From: Alphaproteobacteria bacterium
GTDB taxonomy: Bacteria; Pseudomonadota; Alphaproteobacteria; RF32; CAG-239
Length of the DNA stretch: 60,327 nucleotides
Reading direction: 5' to 3'
Assembly: GCA_017528205.1 (NCBI GenBank)
Contig: JAFXPE010000015.1
Span: forward strand, 1-60,327
The notes under the pieces are model-generated. The model saw only the letters and a program-made list of their open reading frames with translations, was not told the origin of the DNA and searched no databases. How positions within the stretch are numbered: position 1 is the stretch's first letter; every line of letters starts with the position of its first letter. Below are positions 36,360 through 46,115 of the stretch, one piece after another. A program made the position numbers and the translations under genes.

Positions 36360-37151
36360 ATGCGAGTTGTAATCAAAAAAGACTATGAAGAACTTTCCCG
36401 TTGGGCCGCAGATTATGTGGTCTATCGCATCAACAAGCATCGCCCTTCTCCCAAGCGTTTGTTCGTGTTAGGCTTGCCTTCCGGTTCAACGCCGCTCGGC
36501 ATGTTTAAGCACTTGGCGCAATATTATAAAGAAGGCAAGGTTTCTTTTGAAAATGTGGTGTTTTTCGGCATGGGTGAATATATCGGCGTCGGTGCCGGAG
36601 ACGAACACGGCTTTCAATATTTTCTGTGGGATAAATTTTTGAAATACATCAACATCAAAAAAGAGCACGTTTATTTTCTGGACGGCTTAACCAAAAATTA
36701 TGCCAAAGAATGTGCCGATTACGAAGCCAAAATCAAAAAATACGGCGGGGTAAACCTGTTTATCGGCGGCGTCGGTGTTGACGGACATATTGCCTTTAAC
36801 GAGCCGTACTCTTCGCTTTGCTCGCGTACCCGCGCCAAAATGCTGACTCCGAGCACGCTGAAAGCCAACTCGCGCTTTTTTGACAATGACATTTCTAAAG
36901 TTCCGCCGCTTGTTTTGACCATCGGTATTTCTACCATGATGGACGCTGAAGAAGTGATGATTTTGGCCAGCGGCTCACAAAAAGCCGAAGCCATTAAAAA
37001 TGCCATTGAAGGAGGTTTAACTCACGCGTGGCCGGTAAGCGTTTTGCAACAGCATCCGCACGGTATTATCGCCGTTGATGACGAAGCTACCGGCAAACTT
37101 TCGGAAGAAACCGTGGCTTATTTCAAAGAAATCGACAAGAACAAATTTTAG
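36360..37151 (+). CDS. nagB: NagB-like glucosamine-6-phosphate isomerase/deaminase, catalytic Asp72 replaced
   Basis: The 263-residue protein has the family's phosphate-binding LPSGSTPLGMFKHL and the active-site stretch GVDGHIAFNEP (Asp141, His143 and Glu148 equivalents). The highly conserved NMDEY motif reads GMGEY, with Gly at residue 72 (codon GGT at 36573) in place of the catalytic Asp72 of E. coli NagB. Classical NagB converts GlcN-6-P to Fru-6-P plus ammonia. This copy may be altered in activity or be a binding protein. A strong AAGGAGGAG site precedes the ATG. Confidence 0.88.
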   Translation: MRVVIKKDYEELSRWAADYVVYRINKHRPSPKRLFVLGLPSGSTPLGMFKHLAQYYKEGKVSFENVVFFGMGEYIGVGAGDEHGFQYFLWDKFLKYINIKKEHVYFLDGLTKNYAKECADYEAKIKKYGGVNLFIGGVGVDGHIAFNEPYSSLCSRTRAKMLTPSTLKANSRFFDNDISKVPPLVLTIGISTMMDAEEVMILASGSQKAEAIKNAIEGGLTHAWPVSVLQQHPHGIIAVDDEATGKLSEETVAYFKEIDKNKF

Positions 37152-37615
37152 GCCGGCAAATATTTTTGCAAATCCTGCCAAATAGCTTCAACGTCTGCGG
37201 CGAGAGATATTTTTTCTTTGCCGACAACAAAGCATTGTTCCAACGTATCAAAGCGCGCATACGGAGTGGTAAAATAACGTCCGTAAACAATGCTGTCATC
37301 AATGTGAAGGTCTATATTTTCGTGTGCGCAAAACTTGCTTTTAGCCGTGTTCCACAGTTTATCGTCAATCCGAAACGAACCATCAACGGAAAGCTCAATT
37401 TTTTCTTTTCTGTTAAAATGATCAAAGATGCACCACACATGATTATACGGAATATTGTGCCTTACCAAATACCTTTCCACAAATTTTTGCGGTCCGCCGC
37501 TGGTTATATACACTTCAACGCCTTTAGCCTGCAATAAACCGAAAAACTTGCTGAAAAAATCGGGATTGGAATTGATGACACCGTGAAAGTCAACACTGAC
37601 TTTTTTAATATTCAT
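37148..37615 (-). CDS. HAD-superfamily phosphatase-like protein
   Basis: The 155-residue protein shows HAD motif I as SVDFHGVIN (nucleophile Asp9, but His replaces the usual second Asp), motif II ITSGGP and a possible motif IV HIDDSI. No cap domain is visible. It could be a nucleotidase-like or polynucleotide phosphatase-like enzyme; the substrate is unknown. Its end overlaps the nagB stop by four bases convergently, and its start overlaps the AsmA-like gene by 11 bases. Confidence 0.7.
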   Translation of the reverse strand: MNIKKVSVDFHGVINSNPDFFSKFFGLLQAKGVEVYITSGGPQKFVERYLVRHNIPYNHVWCIFDHFNRKEKIELSVDGSFRIDDKLWNTAKSKFCAHENIDLHIDDSIVYGRYFTTPYARFDTLEQCFVVGKEKISLAADVEAIWQDLQKYLPA

Positions 37616-40600
37616 CTTCTTTTTCCCCGAAATTTTCGTAATACCACTCTTTCATCGAATTAGGGCTTAAAATCGACAGTGAATTTACATCAACTTCCAC
37701 ATCTTTGACCGAGCCCTCGGCCTTATAATCGGCGGCAAAAATCGTACCGTCTTTGCTGGCCAGCAAATTGCCGACCACCGGAATTTGCCCCAAAAACTTG
37801 TTAAGGCTGTATGCCGGCGCAATCACTCCGCGAATTTTCACATTGTCGGTGGCGCGGTTATATTGTCCGATTGCCGTCAACCCCACCACATTGCCTTCGG
37901 CTTTAGCGTGCTTAAGTTTCAAAATCTTGTACTGATATTCAAACGGTGCGCTGAAATGCGTAAAGGTCAACCCCTCACCCTTCAGCAAATCCAACATTCC
38001 GGTAAAGGAAGCAACCGACAGAATTTTTGCAATAACCGGCGCGTTTTGAATACTGAAATCGCGCACCATGGCGTGACCGGTAAACTTTTTATCGGCGCTG
38101 CGTCGTGCCTCAATTTTTAAGTTGCCTCCCACCATATTATCATACAAACGCAACACCTTCAGGGTACTTCCGGCGTTATTACTGTCAATCGATAGATAAT
38201 GCTCTTTATCGCCGCGCGGCACATAACTCAAATTGAGTTTAATCGACTTATCCACCCCATAGTTGCCGACCATATTCAGCTCATGAATGCCGATTCCGTG
38301 GCGCAATTTGGCGTTGCCGGTAAAATTGTGTATCGGCGTGGTATCGTTGGTCCATAACTGGCTCACCGCCACGTTTATATCGGTGTTATTGACTTTTTCC
38401 AAGCCGTCATCTTCATTTTCTTGCACCGCCTCGGCTTTTTTATCTTTTGTCTCGTCTTCGTTGTCATCAAACAACAGTCGCAAATCATAACTATCACCGG
38501 AAATATCCGCTTTTATCTGCGGATTATCGCTGTCGGTTAAGCCGATTTTGGCTTTTGCCGAAGTACGCGGTGCGCTGATTTGCTTAATATCCACCGTTTT
38601 CACTCTGCCGCTGTCATACATTATTATATCGCCGTTAACGGAAAATCCCGACTTTATCAGGCTGATGCCGTTAATGGAGGTAACTTTGCCGTTTTTAACG
38701 TTGATTTTAGCTTTAACATCGGCGGCCGCCCCCACTTCTTTCACCAATCCCAAATAGGCATAATCCATTTTGGCATGGCTGAAATCCGCCGCCAAATCAA
38801 TGTTTATAATGCCGTCTTCCTGCACCACCACATCGGCATTAACCAAAGCATATCCTTCCAAACTCGGCGCTTGCAAAACCTTCCAATCAACGCCCAAAGT
38901 TTTTTTGGCCTTATCGTCGAGCTTAAACGAAAAACGGCTCTTGCTTTTATATGCTTTATCGGCAAATTTTTCGTTCATCGTCAGCTTTACCGGAATATCG
39001 TCAAAATTGGCATCGCCCTTCAATTCCCAACCGGATGAAGAAACGTGGAGTTTCATTTCATCAGCCGAAATGGTGCGATTCGGAATAAATTTTTTGATGG
39101 AGATTTTGTGCAAATCGGCATCAACATCAACTTTAATATCTTTGGTATCCAAATCTTGACGCAACTCAAAATCGAGCTTCAACTTAACGTCCACATTGCC
39201 GTCAACGGCATTTGCATCCAGCCCCAAATCCGAGGTAAATTTCAACGGCTCGTTATCAATCAGCTTCAAAGCGTCGCTGACCGACGAATTGGCAATTATA
39301 TCGATTAAGATAAAATTGTCTTCCTTATCCAAATCATAAATATCGACTTTGCCGTCGGTAACAATCACCCCGTCGCTGATGCCCTTATCTATATCAATTA
39401 AAATATTGTGGTCCGAAAACTTGGCAGTGCCGTAAAGATTGTGCACCACCGGCATACCTTCCAAATAAAACAGGTCAACATCTTGCAACTGCGCCGTGCC
39501 GTCGAGTGACAACAACCCCCAATCTTTGGTTTGCGCCCGATATCCGAAATCAAACACAAACACGCCGCTTTTCGCCTGACCGCCGAGCAAACCGTCTTTA
39601 CACCATTTCCACGCCGGCTCGGATAAATAGCGCGGCCAAAATCGTGACAGCTGTTGAAACGGAAAATCCGCCACTTTAACTTGCAAACGCAGCGCCGTAT
39701 CTTGCAAAGTCTTTTCCATATAAAAAGTTTCCATTCCGCTGAGGTCAACATCTAAAATGGCGCTTTGTCCGCCCATTTTTAACTCGGCATTATCAATATG
39801 AATTTCGTCGATGCCGCCGGTTACCGTGCCGGCAAGCAACAACTCGTCAACGTCATAATTAAATTTTTCTTCGCCTTCAAACGAAATATAACCGCGTCCA
39901 CCATCGAGCTCGAATTCTATTTTTTCCACCGCGGAATTAAGGTAGTCCTGCGCCTCTTCCGGATGCTTCAAAATATCTTCCAACTTAAGTACTGTGCTGA
40001 CTTTGCCGTTTACGGGCACTTCAATCGACATCATGGAAAAGATGTTATCTTCGGTGGTTTCGTTAAAAGTTCCCATCAAATCGGATATAACCAAATCCGA
40101 AAAATATAGCTCAAAATTAAGCTCGTCTTTAGAGGCGTGATATTCACTTTCAAAACCGATGGAAGCGATTTTATCATTGATATTCACCAAAGCATTGGCA
40201 TTAACTTCTAAGTTAATGAAATCACGATTAAATTCCGCGTTAACGTCCGATAATATCCATTCCCGATTGAAATCCACCTCATCAAATTCAAGCTCACCGC
40301 CCTTGATGGTTATGTTGTTAACGTAGCTTTCCGGATAGATTTTATCCTCTGAATTATAATTATCCAGAAACTCGTTGATGCGCTCGGCATAAAACTGCAA
40401 CTTGCGCCGTCCGCTTTCGTTTTTTGTTTCTTCCTTAACGCCGTAAGAGGCTGTGATATGCGCTTTGGGGTTCATTAAACTGATGTCGCTCGGAGCAATA
40501 ATTCCCTTAAGCAAAGCGCGCAAACTGAAAGAAAGATAAAGTTTCGGCGTACTCACGCTCATCGTGCCGTCTTTTTTGTTAACCTCCACGTCGTTGGCCG

Positions 40601-40835
40601 TCACCCGAAGCGGCTGAATCGAACGCACCAATTCGATATTAACATCGCCGATGCCGATAGTGTAATCGTTTTCATCATAATTGAGAGCCTGCACGATATA
40701 CGGCTTCAAATACGGTACCGAAACCGGACCTTTGTATAAAGTCCACATCAACAGCAAAAACACGATAAATATGCCGACCATAAAATAGTCAAACATCTTT
40801 TTGAAAAAATATGCTCTTGCCGAAATTTTCTTCAT
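37605..40835 (-). CDS. AsmA/YhdP-family envelope protein (DUF3971 type)
   Basis: The 1076-residue protein has an N-terminal membrane anchor (~15–35) and a long, beta-rich periplasmic body of repeated short strands, with a C-terminal AsmA-like segment (ASFTGMLDLLKGEGLTFTHFSAPFEYQYKILKLKHAKAEGN; later GVIAPAYSLNKFLGQIPVVGNLL). YhdP/TamB-like proteins form hydrophobic grooves that carry phospholipid to the outer membrane. It precedes the HAD gene and follows prfB in the same direction. Confidence 0.87.
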   Translation of the reverse strand: MKKISARAYFFKKMFDYFMVGIFIVFLLLMWTLYKGPVSVPYLKPYIVQALNYDENDYTIGIGDVNIELVRSIQPLRVTANDVEVNKKDGTMSVSTPKLYLSFSLRALLKGIIAPSDISLMNPKAHITASYGVKEETKNESGRRKLQFYAERINEFLDNYNSEDKIYPESYVNNITIKGGELEFDEVDFNREWILSDVNAEFNRDFINLEVNANALVNINDKIASIGFESEYHASKDELNFELYFSDLVISDLMGTFNETTEDNIFSMMSIEVPVNGKVSTVLKLEDILKHPEEAQDYLNSAVEKIEFELDGGRGYISFEGEEKFNYDVDELLLAGTVTGGIDEIHIDNAELKMGGQSAILDVDLSGMETFYMEKTLQDTALRLQVKVADFPFQQLSRFWPRYLSEPAWKWCKDGLLGGQAKSGVFVFDFGYRAQTKDWGLLSLDGTAQLQDVDLFYLEGMPVVHNLYGTAKFSDHNILIDIDKGISDGVIVTDGKVDIYDLDKEDNFILIDIIANSSVSDALKLIDNEPLKFTSDLGLDANAVDGNVDVKLKLDFELRQDLDTKDIKVDVDADLHKISIKKFIPNRTISADEMKLHVSSSGWELKGDANFDDIPVKLTMNEKFADKAYKSKSRFSFKLDDKAKKTLGVDWKVLQAPSLEGYALVNADVVVQEDGIINIDLAADFSHAKMDYAYLGLVKEVGAAADVKAKINVKNGKVTSINGISLIKSGFSVNGDIIMYDSGRVKTVDIKQISAPRTSAKAKIGLTDSDNPQIKADISGDSYDLRLLFDDNEDETKDKKAEAVQENEDDGLEKVNNTDINVAVSQLWTNDTTPIHNFTGNAKLRHGIGIHELNMVGNYGVDKSIKLNLSYVPRGDKEHYLSIDSNNAGSTLKVLRLYDNMVGGNLKIEARRSADKKFTGHAMVRDFSIQNAPVIAKILSVASFTGMLDLLKGEGLTFTHFSAPFEYQYKILKLKHAKAEGNVVGLTAIGQYNRATDNVKIRGVIAPAYSLNKFLGQIPVVGNLLASKDGTIFAADYKAEGSVKDVEVDVNSLSILSPNSMKEWYYENFGEKEDEY

Positions 40836-40844
40836 TTCTTCGCC

Positions 40845-41961
40845 CTACCTGCCGCTTTCCGTCTGACTAACTTTTTGGGCTAAAGCCGCAAACAAAAACA
40901 AATCTATATCGCCGTCGAGCACCGCTTTGCAATCGGCAGTTTCGGCCTCGGTACGCAAGTCTTTTATCAACCGATAAGGCTGCAACACATACGAGCGGAT
41001 TTGATATCCCCAACCGTTATCCCCCTGATTATCACGCGCCACCTGAGCCGCATCGGCCTTTTTTTGCATTTCTATTTCGTACAAACGTGCCCTAAGCATT
41101 TTCCAACAGTTGTCGCGGTTTTGAAATTGTGAACGTTGGGTTTGGCTGGAAACCACTATACCGGTCGGAATGTGCGTAATACGCACCGCCGAGTCGGTTT
41201 TGTTAATATGCTGACCGCCGGCGCCCGAAGCCCGATAGGTGTCAATGCGGCAATCAGCCGGATTGATGTCTATTTGAATATTATCGTCAATCACCGGATA
41301 AACCCCGATGGAAGCAAAACTGGTATGTCGACGCGCCGCGCTGTCAAACGGCGAAATCCGCACCAAACGATGCACGCCGCTTTCCGACTTCAGCCAACCG
41401 TAGGCATTTTTGCCGCTGATTTTTATGGTGGCGGACTTCAATCCGGCCACATCACCGGGAGTTTCTTCAATCAATTCGGTTTTATATTGATGTGTTTCGG
41501 CCCATCGCATATACATTCTGAGCAACATCTGCGCCCAATCCATCGCCTCGGTACCGCCGCTTCCGGCATGAACTTCTAAATAAGCGTCGTTAGCGTCCGC
41601 TTCGCCCGAAAGCAACGATTCCAACTCGGCATGCTTGGTTTGCTGTTGCAATTTTTCCAAATTTATCAACAACTCCGCCAACATGGCTTCGTCGTTTTCA
41701 GCTTCGGCAAACTCCACCATTTCGCGATATTCATCCAAACTGCGGGAATAGTTTTCAAAATTATCCAGCTTGCTTTCCAGAGTGTTTTTTTCGCTCATCA
41801 AACTTTGCGCTTTTTCCGGATTGTTCCACAAATCGGCGTCGGCGGTCAGCGAATTTAATTCTTCGCGGCGCAAAACAGCATTATCATAGTCAAAGATACC
41901 TCCTGAGCAAGGCAAGAGACTGCTCGGTTTGCGTAATAACGTTATAAAATTCCGCGCGCAT
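40845..41961 (-). CDS. prfB: Peptide chain release factor 2 with programmed +1 frameshift
   Basis: The zero frame from the ATG at 41961 encodes MRAEFYNVITQTEQSLALLRRYL and then TGA. The heptamer CTTTGAC spans 41895–41889, with the internal Shine-Dalgarno AGGAGG three bases before it, exactly the RF2 autoregulatory shift. After +1 slippage the protein continues DYDNAVLRREEL for a total of 371 residues. RF2 hallmarks are the SPF anticodon motif (ISPFDSAARRH) and GGQ (GAGGQHINKTDSAVR). The ATG shares one base with the stop of the PBP1A gene (TAATG). Confidence 0.97.
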
Positions 41962-44396
41962 TAATATTCTCCTCCCAGTTGCAGACTGCTGTTTTCATTT
42001 TCCGGACCGGACACCACGGAGTCTTCGTTACCGACCACCCGTTGGCGATTATAAAATTGAAAGTCCGGCTTCACTGCTTCCATAATTGCCGCCTTATCGC
42101 CCGGCGCCGACGGAGTGCCGGTGTACGGGTTCACTCGCACCAGTTTAATTCCGGCCGGAATACGGAAGCTGGTATCCGGAACATCTTTCAACGCGGCTTC
42201 CATAAAATCGTAGAAAATCGGCAAAGCAGCATGAGCACCGGTTTCGGCTTGTCCCAAGCTGACCGGATCATCAAATCCGATATAAACACCGGCCACCAAA
42301 TCCGGCGAAAAGCCGACAAACCAAGCGTCTTTAGTTTCGTTGGTCGTACCGGTTTTGCCGGCCAAATGGCGATGCAAGCCGTTCAATCTGGCTCCGGTTC
42401 CGCGCACGGCCACGCCTTCCAAAATAGAAGTCATCTGATAGGCCGACAGCGGGTCAACCACCTGTTCGCGTACCACTTCAAAATTCGGCTCCGGCTGATT
42501 TTCCCATTTATCGGCCGCACATTCCGGGCACGGTGTTTGTTCGTGCTTATAAATTGTTTTTCCGGTGCGGTCTTGAATTCTCTCAATCATATACGGCGGA
42601 ACTTTTTTGCCCCCGTTAACAATCACGCAATACGCGCTGACCATATTGATAACACGCGTATCCGCCGCGCCCAAAGAAGATGACAAATACGGCGGTAAAT
42701 TATCGTTTACGCCTACTCTACGCGACATTTCCACAATTTTATCCATGCCGATATCCTGTGCCAAACGCACCGTCATCAGGTTTTTGGAAAGCTCAACACC
42801 GCGACGCAAAGTCATCAATCCGTAAAACTTTTTAGAATAGTTTACCGGTTTCCATTTCGGCATACCCACGCCCTGATCCAACACAAACGGCGCGTCCAAA
42901 ATCAAATCCGTCGGCGAATACCCCTGCTCCAACGCCGTCAGGTAAACAAACGGCTTAAAGCTGGAGCCGGTCTGCCGATACGCCTGAGTTGCGCGGTTAA
43001 ACTGCGACTTGGCAAACGAGAAACCTCCGACCAAAGCCAAAACTTTACCGGTATGCGGATCCATCACCGCCATTCCGCCCTCAACTTCCGGTATTTGCCG
43101 CAAGTTATAAACATCGGCGTTGTCAGCTTTAGCATCCTTCGAATTATCTTTGGCTTTTTCGACATAAATCACATCGCCTTTTTGCAAAATCTGTTCCATT
43201 TTGGTCGGTACCGGTCCCATATTTTTGCCTTTTTCGGCATGACGCGCCCACTTTGTGGCACTCAGCAAAATTCGGCCTTTTTCACCGTCAACGGTTTCAA
43301 TCTCAGCCTTATCGGCCGCGACATTCAACACCACAGCTTTTTTCCAAGTCGGCTCTGCGCCTGCCACCAAAACTGCTTCTTGCAGATTTTGCTTATAATT
43401 TTCATCTATGTCGATATTGGCGGTCGCCCCGCGCCAACCATGTCGCATATCATAATCTATCAAGCCTTTGCGCATAGCATGCGTGGCAATTTCCTGCAAT
43501 TTCGGGTCGATAGTGGTTCTGACGATAAGTCCGCCCTGATACAGCGCTTCATCACCAAAGTTTTTGCTGATAGTACGACGTACTTCTTCGCTGTAATATT
43601 CGGTATCTTTCAAAAATCCGCTTTTTCTTTCCACCACTTCCAGCGGCTTATTTTTCGCTTCTGCGGCTTCCTCATCCGTAACGTAGCCGTCTTCATTCAT
43701 ACGATCAATTACCCAATTACGGCGAGCAATTGCCGCTTCATAATGCTTTATTGGATGATAATTGTTCGGACCTTTCGGTAAAGCCGCCAAATACGCCACT
43801 TCATGCAATTCCAGCTCGTCCAATGCCTTACCGAAATAATTAATGGCCGCCGCGGCAACACCATAGGCCCGATTACCGAGGTAAATTTCGTTTAAATACA
43901 GCTCCAGCACATGTTCTTTGGAAAAAGCTTTATTGATACGCCGCGCCAAAATCGCCTCTTTTAACTTACGCGTATACGAAAGCTCCGAACTCAGCAAAAA
44001 GTTTTTCGCCACCTGTTGCGTAATGGTAGAAGCACCGGCCGGACGCTTGCCTTTGCCCATGTTGCGCACATTGCCGAGCGCCGCACGGATAATACCTTTC
44101 AAATCTATGCCGGAATGCTTGTAAAAATGCTTATCTTCGGCCGCAATAAAGGCGTTTTTCACCAAATCCGGAATCTTTTCAATCGGCACAAACAAACGTT
44201 TTTCGGCCGCATATTCCATCATAACCTGTCCGTCACCTGCAAACAAACGAGTGGTAACCGGCGGCTCATAATTTGCCAACTGATGATAGTCCGGAATGGT
44301 GATATTTATTTTGGTTACTCCATAGGTAATCACCACAATCAAAATGATAAGAAAAAACAGCCCCAAACTGGCCAAATAAGAGATAAATCTAAGCAT
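41961..44396 (-). CDS. mrcA: Penicillin-binding protein 1A
   Basis: The 811-residue bifunctional enzyme has an N-terminal membrane anchor, a GT51 glycosyltransferase domain (AAEDKHFYKHSGIDLKG with catalytic Glu), an OB-like insertion (~310–420) and a transpeptidase domain with SSFK and KTGTTN. It polymerises and cross-links peptidoglycan. The amiC–PBP1A–prfB order is a typical alphaproteobacterial block. Confidence 0.96.
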   Translation of the reverse strand: MLRFISYLASLGLFFLIILIVVITYGVTKINITIPDYHQLANYEPPVTTRLFAGDGQVMMEYAAEKRLFVPIEKIPDLVKNAFIAAEDKHFYKHSGIDLKGIIRAALGNVRNMGKGKRPAGASTITQQVAKNFLLSSELSYTRKLKEAILARRINKAFSKEHVLELYLNEIYLGNRAYGVAAAAINYFGKALDELELHEVAYLAALPKGPNNYHPIKHYEAAIARRNWVIDRMNEDGYVTDEEAAEAKNKPLEVVERKSGFLKDTEYYSEEVRRTISKNFGDEALYQGGLIVRTTIDPKLQEIATHAMRKGLIDYDMRHGWRGATANIDIDENYKQNLQEAVLVAGAEPTWKKAVVLNVAADKAEIETVDGEKGRILLSATKWARHAEKGKNMGPVPTKMEQILQKGDVIYVEKAKDNSKDAKADNADVYNLRQIPEVEGGMAVMDPHTGKVLALVGGFSFAKSQFNRATQAYRQTGSSFKPFVYLTALEQGYSPTDLILDAPFVLDQGVGMPKWKPVNYSKKFYGLMTLRRGVELSKNLMTVRLAQDIGMDKIVEMSRRVGVNDNLPPYLSSSLGAADTRVINMVSAYCVIVNGGKKVPPYMIERIQDRTGKTIYKHEQTPCPECAADKWENQPEPNFEVVREQVVDPLSAYQMTSILEGVAVRGTGARLNGLHRHLAGKTGTTNETKDAWFVGFSPDLVAGVYIGFDDPVSLGQAETGAHAALPIFYDFMEAALKDVPDTSFRIPAGIKLVRVNPYTGTPSAPGDKAAIMEAVKPDFQFYNRQRVVGNEDSVVSGPENENSSLQLGGEY

Positions 44397-44466
44397 TTAA
44401 ACCCACATAAATTAACGTTCTGATTGACTCGAATTTATTACAATTTAGCAAAAATGCAATAACAAT

Positions 44467-45690
44467 TTACCAGTTAGCAGCTATTTCCGGATCGGTAAAA
44501 TATCTGTCTATGGCACGAGCCACCGCTTCGGCTAATTTTTTGCGATATGCCGGTGTTCTTAAATTGGCTTCCTCCGTACGATTGGAGAGATATCCCATCT
44601 CCAAAAGTGCGGCCGGAACATCAGGTGCTTTCAACACGGCAAAACCGGCAAACCTGTGGGTATTTTTTACCACCTTAACACTTTTTGACATTTCTTGCAC
44701 CACATAAGTGGCATATTTGGAAGATTTATTGCGCGTATCGGTTTGCGACAGCGAAATCAAAATATCGTTAACTTCCTTGGTGTTGCCGCCCAAATCAATA
44801 CCGCCGATAATGTCGGCTTTGTTTTCGCGCTCGGCCAAAGCGGCCGCCTCTTGGTCGGAAGCCGTATCCGAAAGCGTATAAATCGACAAGCCGGTTGCAT
44901 CAGAGTTTTGCGCGCTGTCGGCGTGAATGGACATGAACAAATCGGCCTTGCGTTTCTGAGCAATTTTCGTGCGCTGTCTGAGCGGAATAAAAATATCGTT
45001 TTCCCGAGTTAAATAAACCGTATATCCTTTGTTTTGCAACAGCGATCTCAATTCTTTGGCCATGGACAAAGTTACCGTTTTTTCATAAGTTTTGCTGTAT
45101 TTTCCGATTGCACCCGGATCTTTGCCGCCGTGGCCGGCATCCAAAACAATTATGCGTTTGCGGTTAATTTTGGTGTTTGCTTCTTGTTTGTCATCTTCAT
45201 CATAGCTTTCCGCATCTGGAGAAAACTGCAGATTGTTGGTAAGCATATATTTGTTGCCGATTTTAGAAGCATAAGTTTTGGCGTCCGACATCATCAAATC
45301 AATCACCAAACGCCAACTTTGACCGGCTTGCGGCGGAATCAAAAAGGCTTTTTTCAAAATCGCCGGCCGTGAAAGTTCCAAAACCACGCGTTTATCATTG
45401 CCCGACATTTTGCCGATTCGGGTTTGAGAAATTACCTGATTTGAGGCCTTGGTATAAAGCTGACCGATATCGGCATCTTCCAAATCCACCACCACGCGCC
45501 GCGGTTCATCCAACAAAAACACCCGATAATCGATACTTTTATCCATATCGAAAACCACCCGTGCGCCGTCTGCCTGATTGCCGATGCGCATATTTTTTAT
45601 GCTAACTGCCGCCAACGCCGTTTCGATGTTGCACGCCAAATACACAAGCATAAACAGCGCGCACACAAAACACCGGTAACAAAGTTTCAT
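44467..45690 (-). CDS. amiC: N-acetylmuramoyl-L-alanine amidase, AmiC type
   Basis: The 407-residue protein has a signal peptide (~1–28), an N-terminal AMIN domain (~30–135) and an Amidase_3 domain with zinc ligands in DAGHGGKDPGA and SIHAD and catalytic Glu in LLEMGYLSN. It splits septal peptidoglycan during division. The ATG at 45690 is preferred to the TTG immediately before it. It lies divergent from the rne leader. Confidence 0.95.
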   Translation of the reverse strand: MKLCYRCFVCALFMLVYLACNIETALAAVSIKNMRIGNQADGARVVFDMDKSIDYRVFLLDEPRRVVVDLEDADIGQLYTKASNQVISQTRIGKMSGNDKRVVLELSRPAILKKAFLIPPQAGQSWRLVIDLMMSDAKTYASKIGNKYMLTNNLQFSPDAESYDEDDKQEANTKINRKRIIVLDAGHGGKDPGAIGKYSKTYEKTVTLSMAKELRSLLQNKGYTVYLTRENDIFIPLRQRTKIAQKRKADLFMSIHADSAQNSDATGLSIYTLSDTASDQEAAALAERENKADIIGGIDLGGNTKEVNDILISLSQTDTRNKSSKYATYVVQEMSKSVKVVKNTHRFAGFAVLKAPDVPAALLEMGYLSNRTEEANLRTPAYRKKLAEAVARAIDRYFTDPEIAANW

Positions 45691-46115
45691 CAAAATACTC
45701 TCTTTCCCGTATTATCTCACAAATTACTGACAGTATATGCGCGATATATTACCAATCGGTTAAAATTCGTTCTATTTTTTTGGGTGTTAAGCACAAATTT
45801 TTATTGTTTTTTTAATTTTATACATTATTCTAAGCGGTGATTACTGATTGCGTGTCGGTTTTCAGATTGAGGGAAACATAATACGAAAACTTCACGCTAT
45901 CACAGATAGTAACAAGAGTTTGGGTAAAGATAACACCCTCCGCCGTTTTTCAAATAACAAAGAAGAACAAGCGCAAAAACGGCCGAGGATGACAGATGAA
46001 CATATTTACGGCACCGCGACGAAAGTCGCTGACTTGTGCTGTTTGCATTTTAATCTGAAAAGTTATTCTGCACCCTTAAGATGACCGCATAAGGTCATGA
46101 AATATGGGGTTTATT
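45691..46115 (+). promoter_or_regulatory. Long structured leader and promoter region of rne
   Basis: About 425 bases separate amiC and rne. Three hairpins are visible: a 12-pair stem at 45938–45987, a GCGAC-GAAA-GTCGC hairpin with GNRA tetraloop at 46016–46029, and ATGACC/GGTCAT at 46081–46098, directly before the ribosome site. An AT-rich stretch around 45800–45835 is the likely promoter. A 78-codon frame in this region looks fortuitous. RNase E autoregulates through its 5' UTR in other bacteria; the same is inferred here. Confidence 0.6.

Noticed and set aside
41886..41915. prfB start at the codon giving MPCSGG
   Set aside because: This is the complement of the frameshift region. The classical RF2 slippery site and the upstream zero frame from 41961 explain it.
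45848..46084. 78-codon frame in the rne leader
   Set aside because: It has no ribosome site, its composition follows the hairpins, and the region is better explained as RNase E 5' UTR.
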